Part shown: piece by piece, positions 36,816 to 45,404 of the stretch
How the letters are laid out: every line of letters begins with the position of its first letter
How positions within the stretch are numbered: position 1 is the stretch's first letter
NCBI GenBank assembly: GCA_964646815.1
Contig: CAZYFH010000019.1
Location: 4,094-68,093, forward strand
From: CAZYFH01 sp964646815
GTDB taxonomy: Bacteria; Acidobacteriota; Vicinamibacteria; Vicinamibacterales; UBA8438
Length of the DNA: 64,000 bases
Direction: 5' to 3'
Made by a program: the position numbers and the translations under genes
The notes under the pieces: model-generated
Database searches by the model: none
Told to the model about the DNA's origin: nothing
The model's input: the letters and a program-made list of their open reading frames with translations, nothing else

Positions 36816-37100
36816 CTACGGCTCGGTGAGCGCCACTGCCAAAAGGATCGCACGCTGCGACCCGAGTGCCGAATCGCGCATGTCGAAGGTCTCGTGCAGC
36901 GCGTGGGCCCCCGAGCCGCGCCCGCCCCCGTCGATGGTAATTGCAGGGATCCCGAGGCTCATCGGGAGGTTGGCGTCGGTGGAACCGGTAGACAGCCGCA
37001 CGGGTAAGCTGAGTGTCTCCGAGACGGCCAGTGCCGCGCGCACCCCGGAAGTCGAGAGGACGCGCCGCGCGAGTTCCTCGGGATCGTCCTGCCCGAACGC
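36816..37100 (-). pseudogene. C-terminal remnant of an M20-type metallopeptidase
   Basis: About 85 residues, LARRVLSTSGVRAALAVSETL to RLSTGSTDANLPMSLGIPAITIDGGGRGSGAHALHETFDMRDS, match the end of M20 peptidases, where SxDxN and GIPAI precede the last metal-binding His. The frame stays open upstream to 37292 but that part does not look like the rest of the enzyme. The gene has lost most of its 5' part. The remainder of 36721-37401 holds nothing recognisable apart from short open frames. Confidence 0.6.
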
Positions 37101-37401
37101 AAGCGTTACACCCGAAGCAACGAGGATGATTGCCGCACTCGCGCGTCTCGCCAAGTAGACACCCCGCGACTCGCCTGCCGCGCGTGTGGTGCGCTCGCTC
37201 ACAAGTCCTCGATCGTCAAGATGATAACGGAGGGCGACCACTTCTTGACATACGCCGGATAGATCGGGCTGCCCTGCCCCACAACAGGACACGCACTAGC
37301 GACGAGGACGCGTCGTCCTCGGGGCAGCGTCGGGTCCTGCAGAGGCACTGACCGTGGCACGTAAGTTGCTCTTTGAATAGTCCTCTCAAGGAGGAGACGC
37401 A

Positions 37402-37620
37402 ATGCCGCTGTTTCGACACGTCGGATTTACCACGTTATCGTGCGGGTGTCTGGTCGGTCGATATCGCGACCTCGCGATCGACCGCAAGGTCGACTACATC
37501 GAAGAGAAAGGGATCCGGTGCTGGTCGAGTGACCACCAGCGCAATCAGCGCGCATCGACCGGGTTGGCCGGCGACGACGCGACCGACGCCCCCACCGTCC
37601 CGGAAGCGGCGCATGCGTAG
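37402..37620 (+). CDS. Small Cys-containing hypothetical protein
   Basis: 72 residues preceded by a near-perfect ribosome site AAGGAGGAG 7 nt before the ATG, which argues that it is translated. Residues 1-48 look structured, with C14-G-C16, C40 and H45, so a small metal site or disulfide is possible. The last 20 residues are low complexity. No signal peptide is obvious. I do not recognise the family and assign no function. It converges with the VWFA protein gene on the other strand. Confidence 0.6.
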   Translation: MPLFRHVGFTTLSCGCLVGRYRDLAIDRKVDYIEEKGIRCWSSDHQRNQRASTGLAGDDATDAPTVPEAAHA

Positions 37621-37644
37621 CTCCCGAACACTACGCCAGCCTGG

Positions 37645-38994
37645 CTAGGGTCGCGGTGCCGCTGCCGCGACGCTGGCACGTTCGTAGGTGTAGTGGGTCC
37701 GCGACTGCACGTCGACGTCCTCGCGGTCTACTTCGATCCGCAGGCGGCGGGTCCGCGCCGTCGGATCGGCGTTGCCGGAGTAGAAACCGATCACGTAGTA
37801 GTCGCTCGTCTCCGCGTCAATTTCCTTGAACAGATTTTCGAAGTTGTTGGTGTTCACGAGCGCCCTCCCGCCGGTCAGCTCTGCCAGCGTGCGAAGGCTT
37901 TGCGTCGTCTGGTAGACCCACTCGTCGTACTCCTGTCTCGGCCCGTTGTAGTCGACATCGGGGCCGACCATCAATCCGCGCGGATCGACGGTATAGAACG
38001 AGGCGTTGGCGCGGTTCGCGGCCTTTGCGAGCTCCGCGAGCTCTATGGAGAGGTCGAGATCGCTGAACACAGCGCCCTCGCGCTCCAAACGATTGAAGGG
38101 GTCGTAGTTGTAATCCATCATATTGAACCCGGCCCTCGCATTCGAGCGGCCTCGGGCATTCTGCATATCGCGCGCAAATGGGTCGCGTTGAATGACCCGT
38201 TCGTACTCGAACGGGTTGAAGTCGTAGCCCTGGCTGATATAGATGACCGCCTTGCGCCTGTTCCGCACCTTCTCAAGACTCCGTACGAGGTCATAAGCGG
38301 TCTTGAAGGCCATGTGCGCCCGCCACCGCAGCTCTTCAGGTCCGCGAGGACCATCCATGAGGTCATTGATCAACTCCGTCGCGTTGAAGCCGTCGCCCAC
38401 AATCCGCTCCATCGCGGAATAGAGCTGGCTCCGGTCGTAGTTCAGGTCGATCCTGATCCCGGACGGCCCGGTCGCGACGACTCCGTAGAGGTCGCCTTCA
38501 TGAATCAGCGTGTCGAACATCTTCTCGAAGACCTGTCGTGTCTTCGGGGTCTTGTTGGCCTCGATGTGCAGGTCATCCACGATGATGACGAAAATCCTGC
38601 CTGCCGTGTCGTTCAGTGGCCGTGACGGCGGCAAGATGATCCCCTCCTGCACCGGGGGTGGTGGCAGGAGCTGGTTGTAGACCCGGCCGCCGTGCACCAA
38701 CACCAGCGACGCCACCTCGCGCGCGAGATCGTCCTCAAAGATCGTGAAGTCGTCCTTCGTCAGGTCTGGAAGAAACACGCCATCACCGTCGCGAACGATG
38801 ACATCCGTCGTCACCAACGTCACACCGGACCGGAAGACAGCAGGGTTCTGCGTGTCCGGGTCGGCCGCGATCCGCGAGTCCGGTGCGGCGGACCCCGGCG
38901 GCCCCTGGGCTGCCACCATGGCACCGAGCGCCCAGACTCCGCCCACGACCAACACGCCACGCCAGCGTCGGCTTCGAGGTGTGTGTCCCTGCAT
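37645..38994 (-). CDS. VWFA-related exported protein (acidobacterial type)
   Basis: Exported protein of about 449 residues. The signal peptide includes RGVLVVGGVWALGAMVAAQG. VTLVTTDVIVRDGDGVFLPDLTKDDFTIFEDD and IFVIIVDDLHIEA match the VWFA-related domain common in acidobacteria, in which the MIDAS Ser/Thr pattern is partly altered. KAVIYISQGYDFNPF and YYVIGFYSGNADPTARTRRLRIEV follow. The ATG at 38994 is preferred over 39003: the extended -10 TGCTATAAT (39010-39002) overlaps the upstream ATG and places transcription start at 38994. Function is unknown. Confidence 0.85.
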   Translation of the reverse strand: MQGHTPRSRRWRGVLVVGGVWALGAMVAAQGPPGSAAPDSRIAADPDTQNPAVFRSGVTLVTTDVIVRDGDGVFLPDLTKDDFTIFEDDLAREVASLVLVHGGRVYNQLLPPPPVQEGIILPPSRPLNDTAGRIFVIIVDDLHIEANKTPKTRQVFEKMFDTLIHEGDLYGVVATGPSGIRIDLNYDRSQLYSAMERIVGDGFNATELINDLMDGPRGPEELRWRAHMAFKTAYDLVRSLEKVRNRRKAVIYISQGYDFNPFEYERVIQRDPFARDMQNARGRSNARAGFNMMDYNYDPFNRLEREGAVFSDLDLSIELAELAKAANRANASFYTVDPRGLMVGPDVDYNGPRQEYDEWVYQTTQSLRTLAELTGGRALVNTNNFENLFKEIDAETSDYYVIGFYSGNADPTARTRRLRIEVDREDVDVQSRTHYTYERASVAAAAPRP

Positions 38995-39001
38995 GACTGC
39001 C

Positions 39002-39010
39002 ATTATAGCA
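39002..39010 (-). promoter_or_regulatory. Extended -10 promoter of the VWFA gene, leaderless
   Basis: TGC-TATAAT on the minus strand is a consensus extended -10. Seven nucleotides separate it from the ATG at 38994, so the mRNA should begin at that codon. The next upstream in-frame ATG (39003) lies within the -10 box. Confidence 0.6.
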
Positions 39011-39067
39011 AAGCTCCTTCGCGGCTATAGACGCGCTAAGTCGCTGGTTGGTCTGGTGTTCAGACGA

Positions 39068-39829
39068 TCATGATTGCGGCGAGTCGTCCCGGCCGGCCTC
39101 GCCGCCTTCCTGCCGCCGACGACTCGCACCTCCGCGACGGCGGCGCGGGCGCCGTCCGAGCGCCTGCTTAATCTCCTCGACGTTGGCTTCGAAGTGCTCG
39201 ATCCCGCGCACAATGGCCTCACCCTCCCGCCACCCGTCCGGATTCAGTGCCTCGACCCGAGCTTCCATCGCGTCGCGCACATTCGGCGCCGTCCGCTTCT
39301 CGGCCAGCCGGGCGCGCAACTCCGCATAACGGGCCCGGATACGGGCGAGCGCGTCGTCCCCAATCAACCCCGCGACCGGGTGCCGCCACTCGACCTCGCG
39401 CTCGCCATCCCCCGTTACGGCGACGTCTGCGTCTCCCTCGACGAGGCCGACGGCTTCGGCCGTTCCGTCATCGGGATCATTCGGTTGAGCGTCGACCGGG
39501 GCCGCAGGAAGCGTCGCCCGCGGACGCGAGCGGTCGGGGGCGAAAGGCCTCCTCGAGGCGCCGCCCTCGGACGTTCGCTTCGTGGGTCTCCGCGGGGCGT
39601 TGGGCCGCACGCGGAGCATCTTGGTCCAATCGAACGCCAGATCGGGGTTGCTTTCCTCGATGGCGCGGATTGCTTCTTCATCGAGCGGCAAACGACCCAC
39701 CTTGACGTTGGGCGGTGTGCGGAACCAGTAGAGCACACGGGGGCGCGTACGGTCCCCGCTCCGAAACCCGTGCAGCACGTACGTGTTCTCGTAGCCGCGT
39801 TTGTCACGGGAAAACCGGAGGAACGGCAT
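39068..39829 (-). CDS. Conserved-looking hypothetical protein, basic C-terminus
   Basis: 253 residues. The N-terminal 75 residues look folded (MPFLRFSRDKRGYENTYVLHGF ... PRVLYWFRTPPNVKVGRLPLDEEAIRAIEESNPDLAFDW). The middle is Pro/Arg-rich and disordered. Residues 160-225 are helical (ARIRARYAELRARLAEKRTAP) and the end is an Arg-rich tail (GRRPRRRRGGASRRRQ). The mix suggests a nucleic-acid-binding protein, but no family is recognised. It is followed on the same strand by the VWFA gene. Confidence 0.65.
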   Translation of the reverse strand: MPFLRFSRDKRGYENTYVLHGFRSGDRTRPRVLYWFRTPPNVKVGRLPLDEEAIRAIEESNPDLAFDWTKMLRVRPNAPRRPTKRTSEGGASRRPFAPDRSRPRATLPAAPVDAQPNDPDDGTAEAVGLVEGDADVAVTGDGEREVEWRHPVAGLIGDDALARIRARYAELRARLAEKRTAPNVRDAMEARVEALNPDGWREGEAIVRGIEHFEANVEEIKQALGRRPRRRRGGASRRRQEGGEAGRDDSPQS

Positions 39830-39981
39830 GCGGCTACCTATTGGCCGGGGCTTCGCTCCGGCCCCCCCGCGGGGACCCCGAGAGCCCCACTCCTCGGCCG
39901 CGGGGCGCGCACGTGCGAGCCCTGGCCGTCACCGGCAGCCACGAACGCGCGCTGAATCCTCGTTTCGCGCCGCATAGCGGC

Positions 39982-40954
39982 CTATGGGCGTTTTACGCTC
40001 GACCGCTTCGCCGTCTGGCGCTTGGCCTTCCCCGGCGACACGGCCGTCTTCGACGACCGGGTCTTGCGAACCGCCTTGGCGGTCCGCCGCGACGCAGCAC
40101 GCGTCGAGGTCCCCGCCTTCCGAGTGGTTCTGCTGGTCTTCGCGGGCTTGGCCGCTCTGGCCTTTGTCGACTTCTTGGCCTGCTTGGCTCCCTTGGCTCG
40201 GTTGCCTTTCGAGACGGTAGCCTCCTTGGCCGAAGCCTTGCGAGGCTTCCCGGTCTTGCGGGCCATCGTGGCCTTGGCAGTCGCCTTTGTCTTGCGGGCC
40301 ATCGTGGCCTTGGCAGTCGCCTTTGTCTTGCGGGCCATCGTAGCCTTGGCAGTCGCCTTTGTCTTGCGGGCCATCGTGGCCTTGGCAGTCGCCTTTGNNN
40401 NNNNNNNNNNNNNNNNNNNNNNNNNNNNNNNNNNNNNNNNNNNNNNNNNNNNNNNNNNNNNNNNNNNNNNNNNNNNNNNNNNNNNNNNNNNNNNNNNTCT
40501 TGCGCGCCTTCGCCGCCCGAGTCGCCGCGGCAGATCGATGGACCATCGAGAATCGCACCTGCCGTCCAATCGCGTAGTAGGCCCAGATCTCGGTGAACGC
40601 GATCCGGTTGTCCTCGCATAACCGGCGTGCAATATCGGCCGCGCCGGCGGGCACGTACAGATAGAACGCGCCACGGATCTTGGCGAAGTGCGCCCACTGA
40701 GCCATCGCTTCAAGAAGGTTGACCGACTCGGTGGTCTCAACCTCGACGACACCGTGCAGACGCCTGCCGTGCTCTGTGCTCGTCAACACGAGGTCTGGAT
40801 ACACGGGCCGGGATTCCGCGCGCACGGACGCGGTCTCCTCTTGTCCATGGTTGATCGCCACCGAGAAGCGCCGGCGCAATCGGCCCTGAAGCTGGCGGAT
40901 AACCCGATCGTGTTCGAACTGCTCGCGAATAGGTCGGAGAAGAATGGGGGACAC
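39982..40954 (-). CDS. Nuclease-like domain fused to a histone-H1-like repeat tail (assembly gap inside)
   Basis: The N-terminal half (40954 to the gap) reads FEHDRVIRQLQGRLRRRFSVAI, then YPDLVLTSTEHGRRLHGVVEVETTESVNLLEAMAQW, a pattern like the D ... E-x-(E/K) core of PD-(D/E)xK nucleases. It continues to YYAIGRQVRFSMVHRSAAATRAAKARK. The gap of 100 N follows, then a tail of four identical units KATAKATMARKT and about 80 residues rich in Lys, Ala, Arg, Ser and Thr, like AlgP/histone H1. The two halves are in different frames only because the gap length is arbitrary. The start (GTG 40954 or 40966) is uncertain. DNA binding is likely; nuclease activity is speculative. Confidence 0.6.
40254..40397. 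repeat. 36-bp perfect tandem repeat, four visible units
   Basis: Four head-to-tail 36-bp units, each encoding KATAKATMARKT on the minus strand (40254-40289, 40290-40325, 40326-40361, 40362-40397). Only one silent change is seen, in the third unit. The array runs straight into the N gap, so the true copy number is unknown and probably higher. Confidence 0.9.
40398..40497. other. Scaffold gap of 100 N
   Basis: Exactly 100 unknown bases at the edge of the tandem repeat. The conventional length shows it is a placeholder for a repeat that was not assembled, so the reading frame across it carries no information. Confidence 0.97.
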
Positions 40955-41067
40955 TGAGAAACACACAACAATAGCATGGATGGCGCTCGCTTGAGGAACA
41001 GGGGTCGGACGCGCAGAATCTGGGCATTGTGCTTGCCGTCGCGGCACGGAGAGTCGAATCGACTGCC

Positions 41068-41425
41068 ATTCCAATCGTGTATGACGATCAGTGTGTGACG
41101 GACACCTTTGCCCGCATGCTCCGCCTCGACGGCTCTACGGTCTACACCGCGATCACCCCTGAGTCGGGACTGACCCTGGCCGCCGAGAAGCGGCCCCGCG
41201 CCATCAATCTCGACCTGCGGATACCCATCGTCATGGCCTCCAGTTCCTCGAGCTGCCCCGGCTCAGCGGCAACTGCGCGACGCGGAGGTCGCGATTGTCA
41301 CCGGTGACTACTTCGTCGACGAAAGCATCACCGAGCAGCTCGAGCCCCTCGGGGCCTCGGTACGATTCGAGCCACTGTGGATCGTTGATCTCGTCACCAT
41401 CGCACGCAGCCTGACCATGTCCTGA
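41068..41425 (+). pseudogene. Frameshifted response-regulator receiver domain
   Basis: Starts IPIVYDDQCVTDTFARMLRLDGSTVYTAITPESGLTLAAEKRPRAINLDLRIP, where the Asp in NLDLRIP is the phospho-acceptor position. A frameshift leads to DGLQFLELPRL, and a second to QRQLRDAEVAIVTGDYFVDESITEQL, then VRFEPLWIVDLVTIARSLTMS and a TGA. The three pieces make one receiver domain of normal length without an output domain. Two indels separate it from a working gene. Confidence 0.7.
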
Positions 41426-41486
41426 AACCGCCGGTCGCGTCCGCGCTTCGCCGAACCTGCCCCCTCCCCTGTTCTGGTGCTCGTAG

Positions 41487-41492
41487 TACGAT
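41487..41492 (+). promoter_or_regulatory. -10 box placing a leaderless start at hemE GTG
   Basis: TACGAT ends 7 nt before the GTG at 41500. An in-frame ATG at 41491 overlaps this box, so the GTG is the better start if the promoter is real. Confidence 0.45.
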
Positions 41493-41499
41493 GGCCAGA

Positions 41500-42519
41500 G
41501 TGAACGATCGGTTTCTGCGAGCGTGCCGGCGCGAACCCGTCGACGTGACGCCCGTCTGGTTCATGCGGCAGGCCGGGCGGTACATGCCCGAATACCGCGC
41601 GCTCCGCGAGCGTCATACGCTGCTCGACATCTGCGCGCACCCGGAGCTCGCGACCCAGGTAACGCTCCAGCCGGTCGACCGCCTAGATGTCGACGCGGCG
41701 ATTCTTTTCTCCGATCTGCTGCTTCCGCTGGCGCCCATGGGTATCCCGTTCGACTTCGTGAAGGGCGAAGGCCCGGTTATCCACAAGCCCGTGCGCTCGC
41801 CGGCCGACATCGATCGACTGCGCGCCTTCGAGCCCAGAGATGCACTCGACCACGTACTCACGACCATCCGGCTACTGCGGCGGGAACTCGAAGGCCGGGT
41901 CCCGCTCATCGGCTTTGCGGGCGCCCCCTTCACGCTGGCGTCCTACGCGGTCGAGGGCGGTCCGTCGACCAACTACGCGCGCACCAAGGCGCTGATGTAC
42001 GGAGAACCGGCGGCCTGGCACCGCTTGTGCGACGCGCTGGCGTCAGCCGTCGGGAGCTATCTCGTCGCGCAGGTCGAGGCGGGCGCGCAGGCCCTGCAGC
42101 TGTTCGATTCGTGGATCGGCGCCCTCGGCCCCTCGGACTACCGGGAGTTCGCCCTGCCGCACACACGCCAGATCCTTGCGACGGCAACTGAGACCGGCGT
42201 CCCCGTGATTCACTTTGGCACCGGTACGGCGACCCTGCTCGAGGTGATGTCCGAGGCAGGGGGCGACGTCATCGGTATCGACTGGCGGATTCCGCTGGAC
42301 GAAGCGTGGGCGCGAATCGGCGACCAGCGTGCCGTTCAAGGCAACCTCGACCCAACGTTGCTCCTCGGCCCAACCGACCGCCTGCTGTACAGCGCTCAGG
42401 ACGTGCTTGAGCGCGCCGGTAAGCGGCCCGGCCACATCTTCAATCTGGGACACGGGATTCTGCCAGAAACGCCGGTCGAGCGCGTGCAGGCGCTCGTCCG
42501 CTTCGTTCATCGGCACTAG
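41500..42519 (+). CDS. hemE: Uroporphyrinogen decarboxylase
   Basis: Decarboxylates the four acetate side chains of uroporphyrinogen III to coproporphyrinogen III. PVWFMRQAGRYMPEYR is the N-terminal signature. The catalytic Asp is in ILFSDLLLPLAPMGIPFDFVKGEGP. GFAGAPFTLASYAVEGG and NLGHGILPETPVERVQALV near the C-terminus are also typical. The frame is open from the ATG at 41491, but the GTG at 41500 gives MNDRFLRACRREPVD, the usual family start, and fits the promoter spacing. 339 residues. hemY follows after 12 nt. Confidence 0.95.
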   Translation: MNDRFLRACRREPVDVTPVWFMRQAGRYMPEYRALRERHTLLDICAHPELATQVTLQPVDRLDVDAAILFSDLLLPLAPMGIPFDFVKGEGPVIHKPVRSPADIDRLRAFEPRDALDHVLTTIRLLRRELEGRVPLIGFAGAPFTLASYAVEGGPSTNYARTKALMYGEPAAWHRLCDALASAVGSYLVAQVEAGAQALQLFDSWIGALGPSDYREFALPHTRQILATATETGVPVIHFGTGTATLLEVMSEAGGDVIGIDWRIPLDEAWARIGDQRAVQGNLDPTLLLGPTDRLLYSAQDVLERAGKRPGHIFNLGHGILPETPVERVQALVRFVHRH

Positions 42520-42531
42520 CTGCCAACCACG

Positions 42532-43947
42532 ATGCGCGATGTGGACGTCGCCGTTATTGGCGGGGGAATCACCGGACTCGCGGCTGCCTATGAGCTTCAC
42601 CGTCGCGCGATCCCGTTCACGCTCTTTGAACGCTCGCCGCGCCTTGGTGGCGTCATTCGCACCGACCAGGTCGACGGCTTCACGATCGACGCTGGACCAG
42701 ACTCGCTGATCGTCCAGAAACCGGCGGCGCTCGCATTGTGTCGTGAGATCGGGCTCGAGCCGCGTCTCGTCTCGACGCTGCCCCCCCGTACCGCATTCGT
42801 CGTCCGTCACGGCGCGCTGCACCCGCTTCCACCGGCGTCGGTATTCGGGATTCCGACGCGACTCGGTCCGTTGCTGTCGAGCGGCCTGCTGACGTGGGGT
42901 GGCAAGGCGCGAATGGCGATGGAACTAATCGTGTCCCCCCGCGAAGAAACGGCCGACGAATCGGTCGCGTCCTTCTTTCGACGCCGTTTCGGTGCCGAGG
43001 CCGTCGACTACATCGCCGACCCCCTCCTGGCCGGAATTCACGCCGGCGACGTCGCACGGCTCTCCATGCAGACGCTGTTTCCCAGGTTGGTCGAAACAGA
43101 GCGGACCCACGGGAGCGTGATCCGAGGCTTTCGGAAGCTGGTCGCGGCGCGGGCCGGCCGCGGGAACGACGGCGGCCTGTTTCGGTCACTGCCCGGCGGG
43201 CTCGAAGAGCTCGTGTCGGCACTCGTGGGCCGGCTCCCCACCACGGCCATCCGCTGCGGCGTGGCCGCGACGTCGATCCGCGGCACCGGGCCGTTTCAGA
43301 TCGGCGCATCACGGGGCGCCGGCGTCCTCGCCCGGCAGGTCGTGTTGGCCGCACCGGCCTCGGTCTCCGCCGCGCTGTTGCAACCACTGGACGCGGATCT
43401 CGGCCGGCTGTGCGCGGGCATCCCACACACTTCGACCGCAACCGTCGCGCTGGCCTACCCGCGCCGCGCGGTCGGCCATCCGCTGTCCGGTACCGGTTTC
43501 GTCGTGCCGCGTGTCGAAACCAGCCTCGCTATTATGGCCGGCACCTGGGTGTCGTCGAAGTGGCCGCACCGGGCGCCGGACGATCACGTCCTGATGCGCG
43601 GGTTCCTTGGCGGCGCGCGTGACCCCGGTGTGCTGGATCGCGCCGATGCCGATCTGGCTGCCGCGGTGCACCGTGACCTTGCGACGCTGCTCCGGATTGA
43701 CGCCGGGCCCAGCCTGACGCGAGTCTTTCGATGGCCGGGCGCCAACCCGCAGCACGACGTGGGCCACGCGGACCGCGTGGCCGCCATCGACGCCCGGCTC
43801 ACGCGCTTTTCGGGCCTGCATCTCGCCGGGGCGGCCTTCCGGGGGGTTGGGATACCCGACTGTGTAGTCGCCGGGCGTGCGGCCGCCACCGCCGCCGCGG
43901 AGGCGATCCAGGCCGAGGCGCACGAGACTGCGTCCGCCGGTCCGTGA
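42532..43947 (+). CDS. hemY: Protoporphyrinogen/coproporphyrinogen oxidase, FAD type
   Basis: FAD enzyme that oxidises a porphyrinogen to the porphyrin late in heme synthesis. VAVIGGGITGLAAAYELHRR is the dinucleotide-binding motif. TDQVDGFTIDAGPDSLIVQKP, FFRRRFGAEAVDYIADPLLAGIHAGD and the C-terminal GLHLAGAAFRGVGIPDCVVAGRAAA are characteristic of the HemY group. 471 residues is normal. It lies directly behind hemE. Whether it uses copro- or protoporphyrinogen depends on which branch the organism has, and this window does not show that. Confidence 0.93.
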   Translation: MRDVDVAVIGGGITGLAAAYELHRRAIPFTLFERSPRLGGVIRTDQVDGFTIDAGPDSLIVQKPAALALCREIGLEPRLVSTLPPRTAFVVRHGALHPLPPASVFGIPTRLGPLLSSGLLTWGGKARMAMELIVSPREETADESVASFFRRRFGAEAVDYIADPLLAGIHAGDVARLSMQTLFPRLVETERTHGSVIRGFRKLVAARAGRGNDGGLFRSLPGGLEELVSALVGRLPTTAIRCGVAATSIRGTGPFQIGASRGAGVLARQVVLAAPASVSAALLQPLDADLGRLCAGIPHTSTATVALAYPRRAVGHPLSGTGFVVPRVETSLAIMAGTWVSSKWPHRAPDDHVLMRGFLGGARDPGVLDRADADLAAAVHRDLATLLRIDAGPSLTRVFRWPGANPQHDVGHADRVAAIDARLTRFSGLHLAGAAFRGVGIPDCVVAGRAAATAAAEAIQAEAHETASAGP

Positions 43948-43966
43948 CCCATCATCACCCGCAGCC

Positions 43967-44885
43967 ATGCCCTCGATGCCCCGCGCACCCGTCCACATCA
44001 TCTGCGTGCCGATCGATCTCGGCGCGCCGCGGCGCGGCGTCGACATGGGGCCGTCAGCGCTCAGAATCGCTGGGGTCAGCAATCGTCTTACCGCGCTCGG
44101 CTACGACGTTGTCGATCGCGGCAACCTCGCGGCGCCCTCCCCGAAACGAAGACCAGCGGTCACGAGCGGAAGAGGTACATACGAGAGATCGCTCGCGTCT
44201 GCCAACGCCTGTTCCAGACAGCCCGTGCCTCGCACGAAGCGAACGCTCTGCCGATCGTCCTGGGCGGCGATCACAGCCTCGCGGCCGGTTCGGTGACGGC
44301 CACCATCGTCGATCGCCGCCGGCGCGGCGATGCGCCAGGTCTCATCTGGGTCAATGCGCACGGCGATATGAACACGCCTGACACGACCGATAGCGGCAAC
44401 GTCCACGGGATGCCGCTGCCGGCCTTGCTGGGTTCGGAGCCAGTCGAGCTGTCCCGCATCGGCGCTGTTTCGCCGACGGTATCAGCGGCGCGCACGGTCC
44501 GGGGGTGCGCAACCTCGATGCGAAGGAGCGAGAGCCCATCATCGCGTCTGGCGTCCATGTGTTCACGATGAAGGACATCGACCGCGCCGGCATCGCGTCG
44601 GTGGCCGATCGAGCGCTGCAGCTCGCCAGCAACGGGACCGGAGGCGTCCACGTCTCGATGGATTTCGACGTCTGTGACCCCGCGATCGCGCCGGGCGTCG
44701 GCACTCCCGTCAAGGGCGGGCTGAGTTATCGCAAGGCGCACCTCCTGATGGAAACCATCGCTGATTCGGGCGCGCTGCGGGCGATCGACCTGGTTGAGGT
44801 GAACCCGATTCTCGACATGCGCAACGTCACGGCCGAGCTCGGCACGGAGTTCGTGCTGTCGGCGCTCGGACTGAAGATCTTGTAA
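43967..44885 (+). pseudogene. Arginase-family gene with two frameshifts
   Basis: Three frames together make a full-length arginase. Part 1: HIICVPIDLGAPRRGVDMGPSALRIAG. Part 2: ERKRYIREIARVCQRL, LPIVLGGDHSLAAGSV (Mn ligand His) and GLIWVNAHGDMNTPDT. Part 3: VRNLDAKEREPIIASGVHVFTMKDIDRAGI, VHVSMDFDVCDPAIAPGVGTPVKGGLSYREA-like and the C-terminus. The first Asp of the DAHxD metal motif is Asn here, an independent sign of lost function. The frameshifts fall near 44150 and 44480. The ancestor would have hydrolysed arginine to ornithine and urea. Confidence 0.78.
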
Positions 44886-44926
44886 GAACGGCCCTGCTAT
44901 TGTGGCGCCGTCTCGGGCCGAGTGCG

Positions 44927-45316
44927 ATGAGTAATGACGTCGACCGGAGCGTGACGGTGCTCGAGGGAGAGATCGCGAATCTCAACTGAAGGCTCAAGAG
45001 CCTCTTCAACATCATCAACATGTCAACCGACAAGGAGCCGTTCATGCGGCTCATGGTGTCCGTTGACGCGACCAAGGCGCAGGAAACCGCGATCTACGAC
45101 CTGATGGGCGAGGTCGACGACGCACTCGCCGAGGGCGCCTCCGCGATGGATCACATCGCGTTCTGCGACCGAGTCTACGCGGTGCTCCCTGACCACCGGC
45201 AGCACCGCCTCGCCGAATCCACCGTTATGCGGCTAGCGAAGGAAGGCGGGTGGGAAAAGGTCTACGAACAGCTCCGCGAGAGCGGGATGAACCTGCGCGA
45301 AGAGCGCGGGTATTAG
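44927..45316 (+). CDS. Small hypothetical protein with an in-frame TGA near its start
   Basis: From the ATG at 44927 the frame reads MSNDVDRSVTVLEGEIANLN, a TGA at 44987-44989, then RLKSLFNIINMSTDKEPFMRLMVSVDATKAQETAIYDLMGEVDDALAEG and on to EERGY. The sequence before and after the stop is similar in style and in the same frame, so the TGA probably replaced an Arg codon (CGA). Translation may restart at the ATG at 45020, giving 98 residues. The protein is helical and acidic, perhaps a DUF1878-like or regulatory protein; I cannot assign a role. Confidence 0.5.
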
Positions 45317-45336
45317 CCCCAGCAGTCGCAAACGCA

Positions 45337-45402
45337 GCGCGGGCCTTCAGGCCAGGCTGAAGCCTGGCCCTACGAATGGCTACACAAGTGAGCTCCGGGG
45401 TC
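45337..45402. repeat. Dispersed palindromic element, copy 2
   Basis: Core palindrome GCCAGGCTGAAGCCTGGC (45351-45368), then CCTACGAATGGCTACACAAG and TGAGCTCC. The right end matches the inverted ends of copies 3 and 5. The left end is degraded. It lies between the converging hypothetical and cyclase genes. Confidence 0.6.
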
Positions 45403-45404
45403 GG

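Noticed and set aside
40254..40397. CRISPR array (36-bp repeats)
   Set aside because: The units are directly adjacent with no spacers, encode a 12-residue protein repeat in frame, and no cas gene is present.
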